A stretch of DNA of 64,000 bases from Chersky-840 sp963794615 (GTDB taxonomy: Bacteria; Actinomycetota; Acidimicrobiia; Acidimicrobiales; UBA8190), in contig CAWCEP010000006.1 of NCBI GenBank assembly GCA_963794615.1, forward strand, positions 1 through 64,000, given 5' to 3'. The notes under the pieces were generated by a model that searched no databases, was not told the DNA's origin, and saw only the letters and a list, made by a program, of their open reading frames with translations. Below, piece by piece: positions 42,416 through 53,544 of the stretch (its first letter is position 1; each line of letters begins with the position of its first letter). Both the position numbers and the translations under genes were made by a program.

Positions 42416-42982
42416 TTACGGGGCGGCGGTGGCGACGCAGATCCACCCGAGGTCGTAGACACGCACCTCGATCGAGACGAAGCCGGATTGGCGCAGTCGA
42501 TGCCCGAGCGTGGCGGGATCGATCGGGTGGTAGATGTCATCGACGTGGAACTGGCGGGTGGCTTCGTTCTCGATCCCGTCCGCGGCGACCAGGACGCCAC
42601 CGGGCCTGAGCACGCGAGCCAGTTCGGCGAATACGGCGTCCTGGGGGGCCGTGCCGGGTATGTGGTGGAGCATGTGGAACGAGGCGGCGCCGGTGAATCG
42701 ATCGGCGGGAAGCCCCATGGCGGTGGCGTCGCCGCAGACGACGTCGACGTTGGTCCCGGCCAGGCGCGCCGCCAACGCGGCGGCCAGCTCGGAATCGAAC
42801 TCCAGTGCCGTCAAGTGCGCCGTGGTGGTCCGCAGCACGTCGGTGGTCAACCCCGGCCCCGGCCCGACCTCGATGACGTCGTCGCCGAGGGTCACACCGC
42901 GCAGCGCCTCGGGGAGGATCGTCTCCTCCAAGATCTGGCGCCACTGCGGACTGGCACAGAACTCGAGGTGACCGGAGTTCAC
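42416..42982 (-). CDS. class I SAM-dependent methyltransferase
   Basis: 188 aa from GTG 42982 (VNSGHLEFCASPQWRQILEE); the open frame upstream to 43129 is antisense-like and overlaps the phospholipase end. Motif I DDVIEVGPGPGLTTDVLRTT, then LTALEFDSELAAALAARLAG, VDVVCGDATAMGLPADRFTG, SFHMLHHIPGTAPQDAVFAE and LARVLRPGGVLVAADGIENE. Fits the small ubiE-like group found in actinobacteria. Substrate unknown. Confidence 0.88.
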   Translation of the reverse strand: MNSGHLEFCASPQWRQILEETILPEALRGVTLGDDVIEVGPGPGLTTDVLRTTTAHLTALEFDSELAAALAARLAGTNVDVVCGDATAMGLPADRFTGAASFHMLHHIPGTAPQDAVFAELARVLRPGGVLVAADGIENEATRQFHVDDIYHPIDPATLGHRLRQSGFVSIEVRVYDLGWICVATAAP

Positions 42983-43011
42983 GGCGCCGACCCGGCGTCG
43001 ACGTTCGTCGA

Positions 43012-44619
43012 TCAGGCCGGGACCGGCGTGGCGGTCCCGGGCTCCTGGGTCGGCAAGCTCTGGGCGGTGGGGACCGGATAGGGCGCAGGGTTCATCAGGT
43101 CGAACTCGATGAGCTGGGACGGCTGGCACTCGCGCTTGACCCTGGGATCGCTCCTCCCCAATGTGACCGGCAGCTTGGGCACCGACGAGTCCGGGGATCC
43201 GACATGGAGGGTGGTCGTCAGGTCACCGGTCACGCTCCGCCGCCAGGCGGTGATGTTGGGCGCCTCGACACCGAATCGGGTCTCGAGAAATCGCAACTGG
43301 GACGTGTGGTCGAAGGTGTCCGAGCACACGTACCCGCCCCGACTGAAGGGGGACACGACCAGGAGCGGAACCCGGAAGCCGAGTCCGAGGGGCCCGGCGA
43401 CCCCGAAGGCCGGCGCGGGCAGGGGGTCGACGGTGAGGTACTCCCCCGAGGTCCCTGGCGGCGCCACGGGCGGCTTGACATGGTCGAAGAATCCGTCGTT
43501 CTCGTCGTACATGATGAAGAGCACGGTCTTCGACCATGTCTTCGGGTTGGAGACGAGGGCGTTGATCAATTGGTGGGTGAACCACATCCCGGCGGCGGGG
43601 GGAGACGGCGGGTGCTCGTCGAAACCCACGGGGGGAATGATCCACGACACCTGAGGCAGCGTGTCGTTGGCCACGTCCCGGGAGAAGTCGCGGGGAAAGA
43701 TCGGGCTGAACGCCTTCTTGTACAACAGTGACGACGGGTCCTGCACATGCCGCTTGAAGTACAGAAGGATGTTGTCCGAGATCGCGATCGACAGTGGGTT
43801 CGACGGTTGGTACCCGACGCCCGGGGGGTTGTACACCTTCCACGAGATGCCCTTCGCCTCGAGTTCTTCGGGCATCGATCGCCACGTGGCGCTTCCGATG
43901 GCGCTGGACTCCGAATTGGTGATGATCACAGGGCCGCCCTCGTGCCCTTCGGGGTCGAGCGTTCCCGACCACGCATGGAGCCGGTTCGGGTGCGTCGGTC
44001 CCATGACCGAGCAGTGATAGCCGTCGCCGATGGTGAAGGCGTCTGCCAACGCGTACCAGAACTCCAGATCGGCACGGGTGTAGTAACCCATGGTGAGCAC
44101 CCCGTTCTGTGGGCCCTCCCACCGCGCCGATGTGTGGGTGGCGACGAACTGGTCCATCAGGCCCCCGTTCCAGCACGTGTGCTGGGCCGACCATTCATGG
44201 GAGAGGTCGTAGGTGCATTCGGCCTCGGTGTTGGCCGTGTCGAGATGGAAGGGGAAGAGCTGACTGGCCGCACCCCCCGGCCAGGTCTGGGCGAAGGGGC
44301 CCGAGGACCCCGCACTCCGGTCGCCGAACCCCCGGACACCTTTGTACGTGCCGTAGTAATGGTCGAAGGAGCGATTCTCGTTCATGAGAAAGATCACGTG
44401 CTCGATCGCGCCGATGTCGGAACCGGCCGGCCCCACGGCGGCGGCTTTGCGGGCGGTCTCACCTCCGCACGCCGCCAGGGCGAGGCCGAAGGCACCCGCC
44501 ATGCCCGCCACGAGCACTTCCCGCCGAGTCCGCAGATTCGACCGAAGGACGGCCGGGGTTCGATTCTCCACGCCAGTCGCCTCTTCGCTCGCTCGTGGCC
44601 TTACAGACGGCGACGACAT
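43012..44619 (-). CDS. secreted phospholipase C-type phosphoesterase
   Basis: 535 aa. Twin-arginine-like export signal with lipobox: NLRTRREVLVAGMAGAFGLA, ending LAAC. Catalytic start IEHVIFLMNENRSFDHYYGT (the NENRSFD motif of PLC/AcpA phosphoesterases, with the nucleophile Ser region), then NGVLTMGYYTRADLEFWYAL, DAFTIGDGYHCSVMGPTHPN, VLFIMYDENDGFFDHVKPPV and VPLLVVSPFSRGGYVCSDTF, then FDHTSQLRFLETRFGV. Closely patterned on mycobacterial PlcA-D and acid phosphatases. It hydrolyses phospholipids or phosphoesters outside the cell, which would feed the phosphate uptake genes at the window end. Confidence 0.92.
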   Translation of the reverse strand: MSSPSVRPRASEEATGVENRTPAVLRSNLRTRREVLVAGMAGAFGLALAACGGETARKAAAVGPAGSDIGAIEHVIFLMNENRSFDHYYGTYKGVRGFGDRSAGSSGPFAQTWPGGAASQLFPFHLDTANTEAECTYDLSHEWSAQHTCWNGGLMDQFVATHTSARWEGPQNGVLTMGYYTRADLEFWYALADAFTIGDGYHCSVMGPTHPNRLHAWSGTLDPEGHEGGPVIITNSESSAIGSATWRSMPEELEAKGISWKVYNPPGVGYQPSNPLSIAISDNILLYFKRHVQDPSSLLYKKAFSPIFPRDFSRDVANDTLPQVSWIIPPVGFDEHPPSPPAAGMWFTHQLINALVSNPKTWSKTVLFIMYDENDGFFDHVKPPVAPPGTSGEYLTVDPLPAPAFGVAGPLGLGFRVPLLVVSPFSRGGYVCSDTFDHTSQLRFLETRFGVEAPNITAWRRSVTGDLTTTLHVGSPDSSVPKLPVTLGRSDPRVKRECQPSQLIEFDLMNPAPYPVPTAQSLPTQEPGTATPVPA

Positions 44620-44722
44620 CCTGGCACAAACCGGTCACGCGGTCCCCGGCGACGCCGGCATCAACGCGGCGTGGGGCGATGATCGACACCTGAGGAGAGG
44701 TGGGACTCCCCTCGCGCTGTGT

Positions 44723-45394
44723 TCAGATGGCGCGCTCTGAGGTGGCTGCTCGCTGCGGATGGCGATGACGCAGCTGGTTCAGCAACGACTGCTCGTCGGG
44801 TCCGAGACGTTCGGCGGCTCGGCCGCCCTGGGGGCGGCGAGGCTCTTGGAGCCGGTCGGTGAGGAGAGAAAGGTTGTGCTCGGCCGCCTCGAGCTGATTC
44901 TGCAAGACGTCGCGTTCGGCCGCGACCGCCTCGGCCTCGGCGTTGGCGCGGGCGACGTCGCGCAACAACGACGCGTTCCGTGCCTCGAGTTGCTCCAAGC
45001 GGCGACGCGCCCACGAAGCGGATTCCGAGGTATCGCTCGGCGCCGCCGCGGCACGCGTGGCCTTGGCGAGCAGCGCGGCAGCGAGCTCGTCGTAGTCGAG
45101 CTCACCTTCACCCGAGGAGTTCGACCCCGACACCACCCCTCGTACGGCACCGTTGCTGGTGCCGTTGGTGCTCCCTGCGTGCGAGATTCGATAGGTCCGC
45201 TTACCTCTGATCTGACGCGTCAACAAACCTGCTTTGGCCATGGCGGCCACGACTTGCGTGAAACCGGCGTCGGTTCCCTCATAGGCGATCGCCTGCTTCA
45301 ACACCGATGTCGCCTTTCCACTGGAGTCCTCCACTGGCCCTTGCTCGGCAAGGTAAGCGACGATCCGATTGCGAACGCTTTGATCACGTGCCAC
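44723..45394 (-). CDS. winged-helix/coiled-coil protein, possible regulator
   Basis: 223 aa. N-terminal 70 residues look like a winged helix: SVRNRIVAYLAEQGPVEDSS, TSVLKQAIAYEGTDAGFTQV, VAAMAKAGLLTRQIRGKRTY. A Ser/Gly/Asn linker follows, then a long coiled coil ASWARRRLEQLEARNASLLR through LQNQLEAAEHNLSLLTDRLQ. No sensor domain. Possibly a DNA-binding or nucleoid-associated factor. It is immediately upstream of the phospholipase C gene in the same direction (103 bases). Confidence 0.7.
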   Translation of the reverse strand: MARDQSVRNRIVAYLAEQGPVEDSSGKATSVLKQAIAYEGTDAGFTQVVAAMAKAGLLTRQIRGKRTYRISHAGSTNGTSNGAVRGVVSGSNSSGEGELDYDELAAALLAKATRAAAAPSDTSESASWARRRLEQLEARNASLLRDVARANAEAEAVAAERDVLQNQLEAAEHNLSLLTDRLQEPRRPQGGRAAERLGPDEQSLLNQLRHRHPQRAATSERAI

Positions 45395-46253
45395 TGAAGA
45401 CCTCCTCGAGAGCAGGCGCGACGAAAACTACAAGTCGATCCAATTACAGAGATCGGCCACATGCCCCGCGTCGACTTTACCACTCGGGCCGGAGCACTTG
45501 AACCCGCTCGCGTTACCCGTGCACACGCAGGAAGAACGCGCCGCGCCGAAACGCATTCTCACAGGATTCACAGCTAACACGTCGCCAATGAGTGGGCAAC
45601 GCCCAACACGAGGAGGAGCCCGCCCGATCGAAATATGCGTGACAGACGACGCCATCACACCTTGGGCTCGTACAACCGGCCGCACGGCGTGTGTGCTGGT
45701 CGAAAGCGATGTCGGGTACACGTCCCGGTCCGATCCGCCGACAAGGCATCGACAATTCTCGAGCCTGTCGAATCCCCTCCCCGTTCGCCGACGGGACAGC
45801 CGACAGGACAACCCACGATCGCGGCCATGGGGGGCGGACCGACGGGTCTCGCCGTCGCAAGCTCGTCGACGGCCCGGGTGCTCCGACGACAGCAGGGCCG
45901 GTCACCGAGCCATCCGAATGCCGGTAGGGCCAGCGCTCGAGGCCGAAAGGCCAGGGGGCGCACCCGTGTCACCAGGGCGAACGCCGGTGGGGCATCATCG
46001 GCTCGCCCCACCGGCACGCCCTGTCCGAGTTAGCGGGTCCAGCACGTGGGGGGCATGTGCCGCCGCCCCGCCGCCTCGTGGGTCACCCTGGGACGCTCCG
46101 CTCACATGGCGCCGACACGCGACTCACAGAACCAGCTCGAGTGCATAAAGCTCACGAGATGTGATCACGCCCGTGCGAAGAGTGTGTATGGCGCCGTCAC
46201 CTGGGCCGAGAGGCGCCTACACTCTGTCGTCCGCTGGCCTGGAGGGCACGACC
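45395..46253. other. 860-base stretch with no supportable gene
   Basis: Forward and reverse frames are open (for example 45498-46148 and 45513-45905), but they are Arg/Pro/Ser-rich without a domain. A minus-strand peptide with CESCENAFRRG-like Cys pairs near 45530-45600 might be a scrap of a zinc-ribbon gene. I cannot support a gene, RNA or terminator. It may contain control regions for the flanking genes, which diverge from here. Confidence 0.5.
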
Positions 46254-49200
46254 GTGATCTCCATCCGATTGCTCGGTCCTGTTGAGGTCGACGCCGACGG
46301 GGACGGGCTCACGCTGTCCCGGACCCTGGAACGGGCACTGTTGGCTCGTTTGGCCCTCCATCCCGGCCAGCCGGTCGCCAGCGAGAGGCTGATCGACGAC
46401 TTGTGGGGCGAGCAGACTCCCCGCGACGGGGCGGCCAGCCTGCAAGGGCTCGTGTACCGCCTGCGCCGGACCCTGGGCGCGGCGGCGGCACTGCATCGTA
46501 CGGACCGACAACGGGTACGCCCTCGACGCCGGGGTCGGCGTCGACGTCGCCGTCTTCGATCAGCTCGTGGCCCGGGCCCGGGCCTCCCAGGGGCCCGACC
46601 GCGCCGAGCAGGCCCCGGCGCTCCTCCGGGCCGCCCTCGATCTATGGAGAGGTCCTCCGCTCGCCGGGCTCGAATCGCTGCCCTTCGTCAGCACCCAGGT
46701 GACCCGGCTCAACGCGGCGCGCCTGGCCGCACTGGGCGACAGAATCGACGCCGACCTCGCCGCCGGCGAACACCGCGATGTCGTCGCCGAGTTCGAAGGC
46801 GTTGGTGTCGGAACATCCTTTCGAGGAGCGGTTCTGGGCGCAGTTGATGCTGGCTCTGTACCGGTCGGGTTCACAGGCCGAGGCGTTGCGCTGCTACTCG
46901 CAGCTTCGGACGATGCTCGACGAGGAGCTCGGCATCACCCCCGGCTCCGAGGTGGCCGATCTCGAACGGTCGATCCTCAACCACGATCCGTCCTTGGCGT
47001 GGGCCGCCCCGCCCCGTCCCGCGTCGCCGGTCACCGGGTCTCGTCCGAAGCCTCCCGGACCGGCCCCGGTGGCCGGGACGACCACAGCGGTCTCGCGGGA
47101 GCACCGGGCCGTGCGGGCCATCGACGACAACGCGGCGCGGCTCCTCCCCACTGCGGTGGAGACTTCGGACCTGTCGTGGTTGCCTCCCGTGGGTGCGGCC
47201 ACGTTCGTCGGTCGGCGCCCAGAGCTCGATCTGGCCCGGACGGCGCGCCGACGAGCCGCGTCGGGCGAGCAGCTCTTGATGCTCATCACCGGCGAGCCCG
47301 GCATCGGGAAGACGAGGCTGACCGCCGAGATCGCACGCGAGTGCGACGCGGCGGGTGATCTCGTCCTGCACGGCCGGTGGGACGAGGAGCCCCTGTGTCC
47401 CTCCCAGGCATTTCGCGAGGCGCTCAGTCGGTATTCGCTCCGGGCCCCCCCGGAGCTGCTTCGTGCTGATGTGGGCCCACTGGCTCCCGTCCTCGGACGC
47501 GTCGTTCCTGAGGTGCTCGAAGGGAGCGGCTTCCCATCGCCCGAGCGCGCCGATGTCGAGGGTGACCGCTACCAGGTCTTCGATGCGGTCGACCGATGGA
47601 TCCGCGCCATCGCCGAGCGACGCCATCTCGTCCTCGTCCTCGACGACATGCACTGGGCGGACCGACCGTCACTGCTGCTCCTCGAGTACCTCCTCCGTTC
47701 CTCCATGCCGGCACCGGTGTTGATCATCGCCACATACCGTCAGACCGACAGCAACGTGACCGGTTGGTTCTCCGAATCGCTGGCCGGGATCCGGCGCACC
47801 ACGTCCGTCGAGAACATCGCCCTGGCCGGCCTGTCGCCGACCGAGACCCAAGAGCTCTTGGAAGCGGCCATCGGGCGCACCCTCGACGTCCACGAGGCGG
47901 CCGGTGCGGCGAACCTTCAGCGCCACACGGGCGGGAACCCGTTCTTCTTGCAGGAGATCGTGCGCGACCTTCGAGAGGCGGGGCGCTCCCTCCAGTCGTG
48001 GTCGGCGGCGAACGCCGAGGAGCTCCTGCTTCCCGAAGGCATGCGCGACGTCGTGCGGTGGCGACTTCGCCAGCTGTCGGCGTTGTGCATGCAGGTGCTG
48101 TCGGCCGCATCGGCGCTCGGCGACGAGTTCGACATCGGCACGGTGGGCAACGCCATCGACTGTGACGAGGAAACACTCCTCCTCGCACTCGACGAGGCGC
48201 GGCTCGCCGGTGTCGTGACCGAGAGCTCGCGTGAGTTCGACACCCATTGCTTCACCCACGCCGTGGTCCGCCAGGCCCTCTATCACGAGCTCGGCCTCGG
48301 TCGCCGGACCCGACTCCACCGACAACTCGGCAAGGCCCTCGAGCGCCGCTACGGCGCGGACGTCCCCCGGCACGCCGCGAGTCCTGGCCCACCACTTCTA
48401 TCTGGGAGCCAGCGCCGGCGGTGTCAGCGATGCGGTGCGCTACCTCCGGCTCGCGGCCGACGACGCCCTCCAGCAGGTGGCCTACGAAGCCGCCGCCGAC
48501 CATCTGATCCGGGCCCTCGAGCTCGTCTCGGAGTACCGCGCCAGCGAGGAGATCGAGCGGTGCCAGCTTCTGCTCGCCATCGGCAGGGCGAGCGTGAAGG
48601 CGGGCCGCTCCAGCGAGGCCAATGACCGGTTCCTCGATGCCTTCGAGGTCGCCCTGCGCTGCGGCCGCCCCGACCTCCTCGCCGAGGCCGCGCTCGGGTA
48701 CGGGGGTGTGATCCCGGCCGGCTCGGAGCCCAACGCCAACGGGCCGCGCGCTGCTCGAGACGGCCCTCGGCGAATTGGGACCCGAGGACAGCAGCGCCCG
48801 GGCCCTCGTGCTGGGCCGGCTCGCGCAGTGGGGGCACTTCAACGTCGCTCGCCCGCAGCGGCGCGAGCTCACCGACGACGCCGTCGCCATGGCGCGTCGA
48901 CTCGAGGACCCCGAGACCCTGGCTGCGGTCCTGCAGTACCGCTACTGGGCCCTGGACGGCCCCGACGACATCGACCGCCAGATCGCCACCGCGGTGGAGA
49001 TCCGGAGCCTGGGAGAGAAGATCCGAGACAGAGAGACCCTGCTCCAGGGGCTCAAGTGCGAACTCCATGCCCGGTTCGAGCTGGGCGACTTCGAGGCGTC
49101 GCAGCGGGTGGCCGCCGAGCTCAACGCCCTCGCCACCCAGATCCAGCAGCCCGAGTACCTCCGCCTCGGCTTCATGTGGGACAGCCTGGTGGCCGGAGCC

Positions 49201-49899
49201 GAAGGTCGCTACGCGGACGCCGAAGCGAACGCGGCCGAGGCGGCGGCGATCCTGGACCGCACCGAGCATCCCCAGCTCTATGCCCTCTACTTCGGGTTGT
49301 CCTTGCCGTGGCGATGGCTCCAGGGGCGGATGGAGGACCTGCGGATCCTGCTCGAGATCGGCACCACGGGCCGGGCGTCACCGGGCGAGACGGCGCTCAC
49401 GGCGTGGGTGGCGAGCGAGATCGGCGAGCGTGGCCACGCCGAGAAGCTGTTGGCCGGCCTGTCTCGGGACGACGTGATCGGCGGTGACCGGAATTTCCAC
49501 TGGTGGTTCGTCATGGTCGGCCTCGCCCAGACGGCGCTGAATCTCGGCGACAAGACGTGGGCGGCCACCCTCTACGACCTCATCGAACCGTACGCGGACC
49601 ACAACTGCCGCGCCGGGCAGGCCACGTTCTTGGGAGCGGCTTCCCTCCAGCTCGGTGCCCTCGCCCTCCTCCTGGGCCGTGAGAGCGTCGCCGTCGGACA
49701 CCTCGAGGCGGCGCTGGCGCGCCACGAGGACATGAACGCCACGCCGTTGGCGGCGATGACCAAGCACCTGCTGGCCCGGGCTCTGCAGACGTCGAGCCCT
49801 CGGGGCGACACGTCGCGGGCCGAGGCGCTCGACGAGGAAGCGACTGCAGTGGCGGCGGCTCTGGGGGTACCGCGCGCCGTCACGACCCCGACCCTCTGA
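46254..49899 (+). pseudogene. large SARP/BTAD-AAA-TPR transcriptional regulator with about four frameshifts
   Basis: One gene of about 1,200 codons in five frame segments. GTG 46254 (GGAGG box upstream) starts VISIRLLGPVEVDADGDGLT, a winged helix with LARLALHPGQPVASERLIDD; shift near 46495. BTAD domain: VAVFDQLVARARASQGPDRA and LLRAALDLWRGPPLAGLESL; shift near 46790, then RFWAQLMLALYRSGSQAEAL. ATPase: LLMLITGEPGIGKTRLTAEI (Walker A) and HLVLVLDDMHWADRPSLLLL (Walker B); shifts near 48375 and 48745; then TPR-like helices to the end. Related to actinobacterial SARP/LuxR-like activators. Each segment is well preserved and only single-base indels break it, so assembly errors are a real alternative to decay. 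Confidence 0.8.
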
Positions 49900-49948
49900 G
49901 GCGTCGGCCCGCACTGCGAGCACGAGCGGGCGGTGGCAGACGGGGGGA

Positions 49949-51700
49949 TTACTGGTAGCGATCGAAGTGCTCGATGATGTCGGGGAAGACGTCGTGGGCC
50001 ACGTCCCGCCCGATGAGCACGTCGAGATGGGCATAGTCGGGCAGGACCTGCAGCGTGTAGTGCTGGGGCCCGTTGTGCCGCCGCAGCCACGCCACGGTCT
50101 TCTCGGTGCCCTCGGGGTGGAAGATGTAGTTGCGCTCTCCCGCCAGGAAATGGATGGGCACGTCCCGGAGCAGGTCCGGGCGCTGGAGATAGCGGTCTCG
50201 TCCGTGGGAGTCGACGGCCCGGCCCTTCTGCATCATGAGCCCGAGGTGCTCGAGGCAACGGATGTTGGCCACCCCGAACATGTCGGGGAGTGCTTTGTGG
50301 GTGGGATCATCGAGCTGGGCGTGGCGGTGGGTCATCCCGAAGATGGCGTTGATCCACCGGCACACGGGGAGCTCACAGGCTTCGTTGGGTGGAACGGGCA
50401 CCGCATGCAGAGCCAGATCGAGCACGACATTGCCGGCGGTGCGTTGGGTGTCGGGATGCAGCAGGTGCTGGTTCACGGCCTCGAGGAGGTTGCCCATGTG
50501 GAGGTCGGACTCGAGGATCTTCAACTTCGACGTCATGGGGTGGAGGGAGAACTGCGCGCACACCGCGGACCGGACCTTGCCCTGCATGCCGTTCTCCCCG
50601 TCGAGGAGTGCCATGAGCAACGACACCGACCCGACACAGTGGCCGAACACCTGGACCGAGGGCGCCCCCGTCACGGCCAGCACCTCGTCGACGGCGCGGG
50701 GCCAATCCAGGTAGGCGATGTCGTCCACGGTGAACTGGGTGTCGGCCGACGGCAGGTCGATGCCGGCCCGGTAGTCGAACAACCACACGTCATAGCCCTC
50801 GTCGAGGAGCAGCTCGACCAGATTGGGATGGATGGTGGGTGTCAGCATCGAAGTCGCCGACATGGCAAAGCCCGACGCCAGCATCACCGGGCCCTTGGCC
50901 CCGCCCCGGTAGCGGATCAACCGGGAGCACGCGTCGGGGACGTCCTCCGAGGCGTGCCATCGGCCGCTGGGGTCACAGAGCAGGATCGCTTCGTCGTCGC
51001 CCGAGCGCCGCCGGGGCCGGGGCCGCAGCGACGTCGACGTGGATGAGACGGGGAAGCGGCCCAGCTCGTTGAGTGCCCCTCCGTAGAAGGGCCAGATCGA
51101 ACGGGCGAAGATGGCCACGAACCGGAGGAGGTAGCGCTCGCGCATGGCCCGGTTCACATGGAGGACCTCGGCGTGGGCGAGGAGGTGGTGCACGTCGGTG
51201 AGACCGATGTGCATGATGCCCAGCGCCCGCGGTGCGGACTCGTCGGGGCTGTCGCCTTCGTAGATCGTGACGTAGAGGGTGGTGGTGTGCTTCCATGCCG
51301 AGAGGATCGACCCGACGTTGATCACTTTGTGGCCCTCGAGGAAGAACGTCTGGGAAGGCTCGGTGCGCGAGCGCAGCGTCATGCGGTACTGCATCCAGTC
51401 GGTGTCGACCTCGTCGGGTTGGCGCTCGAGCAAGACGAACGTCCCCTCGACGACCTCCAGAGGACTCGGGCACAGCATCGGGGCCAGCACCGTCCCGGTC
51501 AGCGTGGCGGGAGAGCTGGCGTCCTCCAACAGGGCAGGAAGGTCGTCGTGGGTGATCACCGTCTCGAACTGAATGGACGTGCCCTGGGCGCGCCCCACCT
51601 CGTAGGCGGTGGCGAAGTCGCCTCCCGTGCGGTCCGCCGCCGACAGGTATCCGGACATCCGCTCGTTGAAGCGAAGCGTGGGGGTGCTCACCGGGTTCAC
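49949..51700 (-). CDS. alpha/beta-hydrolase with Cys nucleophile, partner of GMC oxidoreductase
   Basis: 583 aa from GTG 51700, overlapping the GMC stop; the longer frame to 52030 is antisense-like. Residues 1-210 are a beta-rich domain found beside cholesterol-oxidase-like enzymes (LTGTVLAPMLCPSPLEVVEG; TFFLEGHKVINVGSILSAWK). Residues 260-575 form the hydrolase: PVMLASGFAMSATSMLTPTI, YDVWLFDYRAGIDLPSADTQ, and the elbow VQVFGHCVGSVSLLMALLDG, GxCxG as in PHA synthases rather than GxSxG. C-terminal LPDYAHLDVLIG carries the likely His. In many actinobacteria this is the C-terminal half of a single GMC-hydrolase protein; here it is a separate, coupled gene. Confidence 0.85.
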   Translation of the reverse strand: MNPVSTPTLRFNERMSGYLSAADRTGGDFATAYEVGRAQGTSIQFETVITHDDLPALLEDASSPATLTGTVLAPMLCPSPLEVVEGTFVLLERQPDEVDTDWMQYRMTLRSRTEPSQTFFLEGHKVINVGSILSAWKHTTTLYVTIYEGDSPDESAPRALGIMHIGLTDVHHLLAHAEVLHVNRAMRERYLLRFVAIFARSIWPFYGGALNELGRFPVSSTSTSLRPRPRRRSGDDEAILLCDPSGRWHASEDVPDACSRLIRYRGGAKGPVMLASGFAMSATSMLTPTIHPNLVELLLDEGYDVWLFDYRAGIDLPSADTQFTVDDIAYLDWPRAVDEVLAVTGAPSVQVFGHCVGSVSLLMALLDGENGMQGKVRSAVCAQFSLHPMTSKLKILESDLHMGNLLEAVNQHLLHPDTQRTAGNVVLDLALHAVPVPPNEACELPVCRWINAIFGMTHRHAQLDDPTHKALPDMFGVANIRCLEHLGLMMQKGRAVDSHGRDRYLQRPDLLRDVPIHFLAGERNYIFHPEGTEKTVAWLRRHNGPQHYTLQVLPDYAHLDVLIGRDVAHDVFPDIIEHFDRYQ

Positions 51701-53383
51701 CGCTCCTCCATGTCGTCGATCATCTTGTCCGCGTAGCGATCCGCCAGGGCGGCGATGGTGAGGCTGGGATTGGGACCGACCGGCCCTGGCATCACCGACC
51801 CGTCGGCGACATGGAGGCGGGGATGGCCGTGCACGCGGCCCCACTCGTCGACAACGCCCTCGTCCGGGGTGACGCCCATGGCGCATCCGCCGAGCGGATC
51901 GACCGTGACGAAGCGTCGCAGCACCGTCGTGAGCGGGTCCTCGAGAAACCGGGCCCCGAGGTGCTCGGCCAATGCTCGGCTCGCGCCCAGCACCTCGCGG
52001 TGCAGGGCGTCGGAAGGCTTCTTCGACCATTCGAGGGTGAGCTCACCGCCGCCGTCGAGGCCGAGCACACCGTCGGGGGCGTCGAGACCGATGCCGAGCA
52101 ACGGCAACGAGCCCTCCGACAGCGCGTCGCCGGACAACAGCGCCTCGAGACTCGTCGCCAGGCTCGGCCCGCGTCGGGTCACCTGCGCCCGGAGGCGCTG
52201 GAGGAAGAAGGTGGCGACGTGGCGCACCGTGGCCGGGAACGACCCGACCTGCAAGAGCCAGGACAAGGTGGCGGGATACCCGGCGTCTTGGAGGTAGAAG
52301 CCCGTCGCGCCCCGCTCGGCACCGTGCGCGGCTCGTGATCACCGGGCCGTGGGACGCGTCGAGGTCGAGTGTGCGCCGTCCCCCGTGGCCGCCAGCCTTG
52401 GTCCGGGCACCGAGCGCGGCGGTCAACAGATCACCGTTTCCCGAAAACCCCCGGCCGAGCATGGGGCTGAGGCCTTTGAGCACACGCTGGTTGCGCAGCA
52501 GCAGATGCGCGGTGCCCAGTGTCCCGGCCGCGAGCACGAGGTGACGCGACTGCACGCTCGTCTGGGTCCGATCGGGGTGTTGGACAAAGCGCACCACGTA
52601 CCCCTTGTCGTCGGGCCCGGGTTCGAGGCCCTTCACCTCCGCCAGGGTCCGTATCTCGGCACCGGCCCGGACAGCCAGGGTGAGGTAGTTGTAGTCGAGC
52701 GAGTTCTTCGCCCCCACGTTGCAACCGATGTCGCACTCACCACACAGACGACACGTCTGGCGGTCGCGGTCGTGCAGGTTGCGTACTGCCTCCTCGATGG
52801 TCTCCCCCGGGACGGGCCGCCTCCCCTCGTTCGAGAAGGTGACGGCCAACTGGGGCAGGAACCACTGTTTGCGCTTGGGGTCGATGCAGTCCCAGGTCGT
52901 CGCCTCGTAGCCGACCGCAGAGGCGGCCGACCGGAATGCTGCGGTCTTCGTCACCGTCGAGTAGGGGGCGACGTCAAGGGGGAAGACCTGGGCTCCGAGG
53001 GTCCTCTCGACGGCGTCGTAGTGGGGCTCCAGGTCGGCCCGCGTGACCGGCCACCGACGCGGGGACCCGTCGACCTCGGTGTCGAACCAGCGCTCGTCCT
53101 TGCGGATGAGGACGTTGGCGTAGATCAACGACCCACCGCCGAGACCCGCCGAGACGACGGTGTCGATGTGGGAGAAGGCGCGCACATCGAAGAGGCCGAA
53201 GCTCCGGCGTCCCGGGTCCCAGAAGTTGCCGGCGAATCCGTGGGGCGTTCTCGGGAACGAACCGGGTGGATAGGCGGCGCCACACTCGAGCACGAGCACG
53301 TCCAGCCCGGCCTGGGCGAGCCGCATCGAGGTCACGGCTCCGCCGAAGCCAGAACCCACGACCACCACGTCGAATGCCTCCAC
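51697..53383 (-). pseudogene. GMC oxidoreductase (cholesterol-oxidase-like), one frameshift
   Basis: About 560 codons. FAD-binding start FDVVVVGSGFGGAVTSMRLA, LVLECGAAYPPGSFPRTPHG, then AGLGGGSLIYANVLIRKDER, a Cys cluster in CRLCGECDIGCNVGAKNSLD, and RHLVLAAGTLGTAHLLLRNQ. Near 52330 the frame shifts. The C-terminal part, LLGIGLDAPDGVLGLDGGGE to VDPLGGCAMGVTPDEGVVDE and PNPSLTIAALADRYADKMID, is in a second frame and ends at 51697. One indel in an otherwise clean enzyme. It oxidises a sterol or similar alcohol with FAD and O2. The stop overlaps the hydrolase start. Confidence 0.85.
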
Positions 53384-53544
53384 GGAACTCCCTCACGCAG
53401 CCCTCGTACCGAGACCGCCCGCATGATGCATTGTCGGCGTCACACTGGCACCCGCCTCACAAGCCGCTCACGCGGCGTGCAAGCCGGGCATAGCCTGGGC
53501 GAGGACGTGAGCAGGGTGCGGCGGGGCCGTGCCTCGACCCGGAG

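Noticed and set aside
45498..46148. 216-codon open frame in the 860-base gap
   Set aside because: Arg/Pro/Ser-rich with no domain, and other frames are equally open; not supportable.
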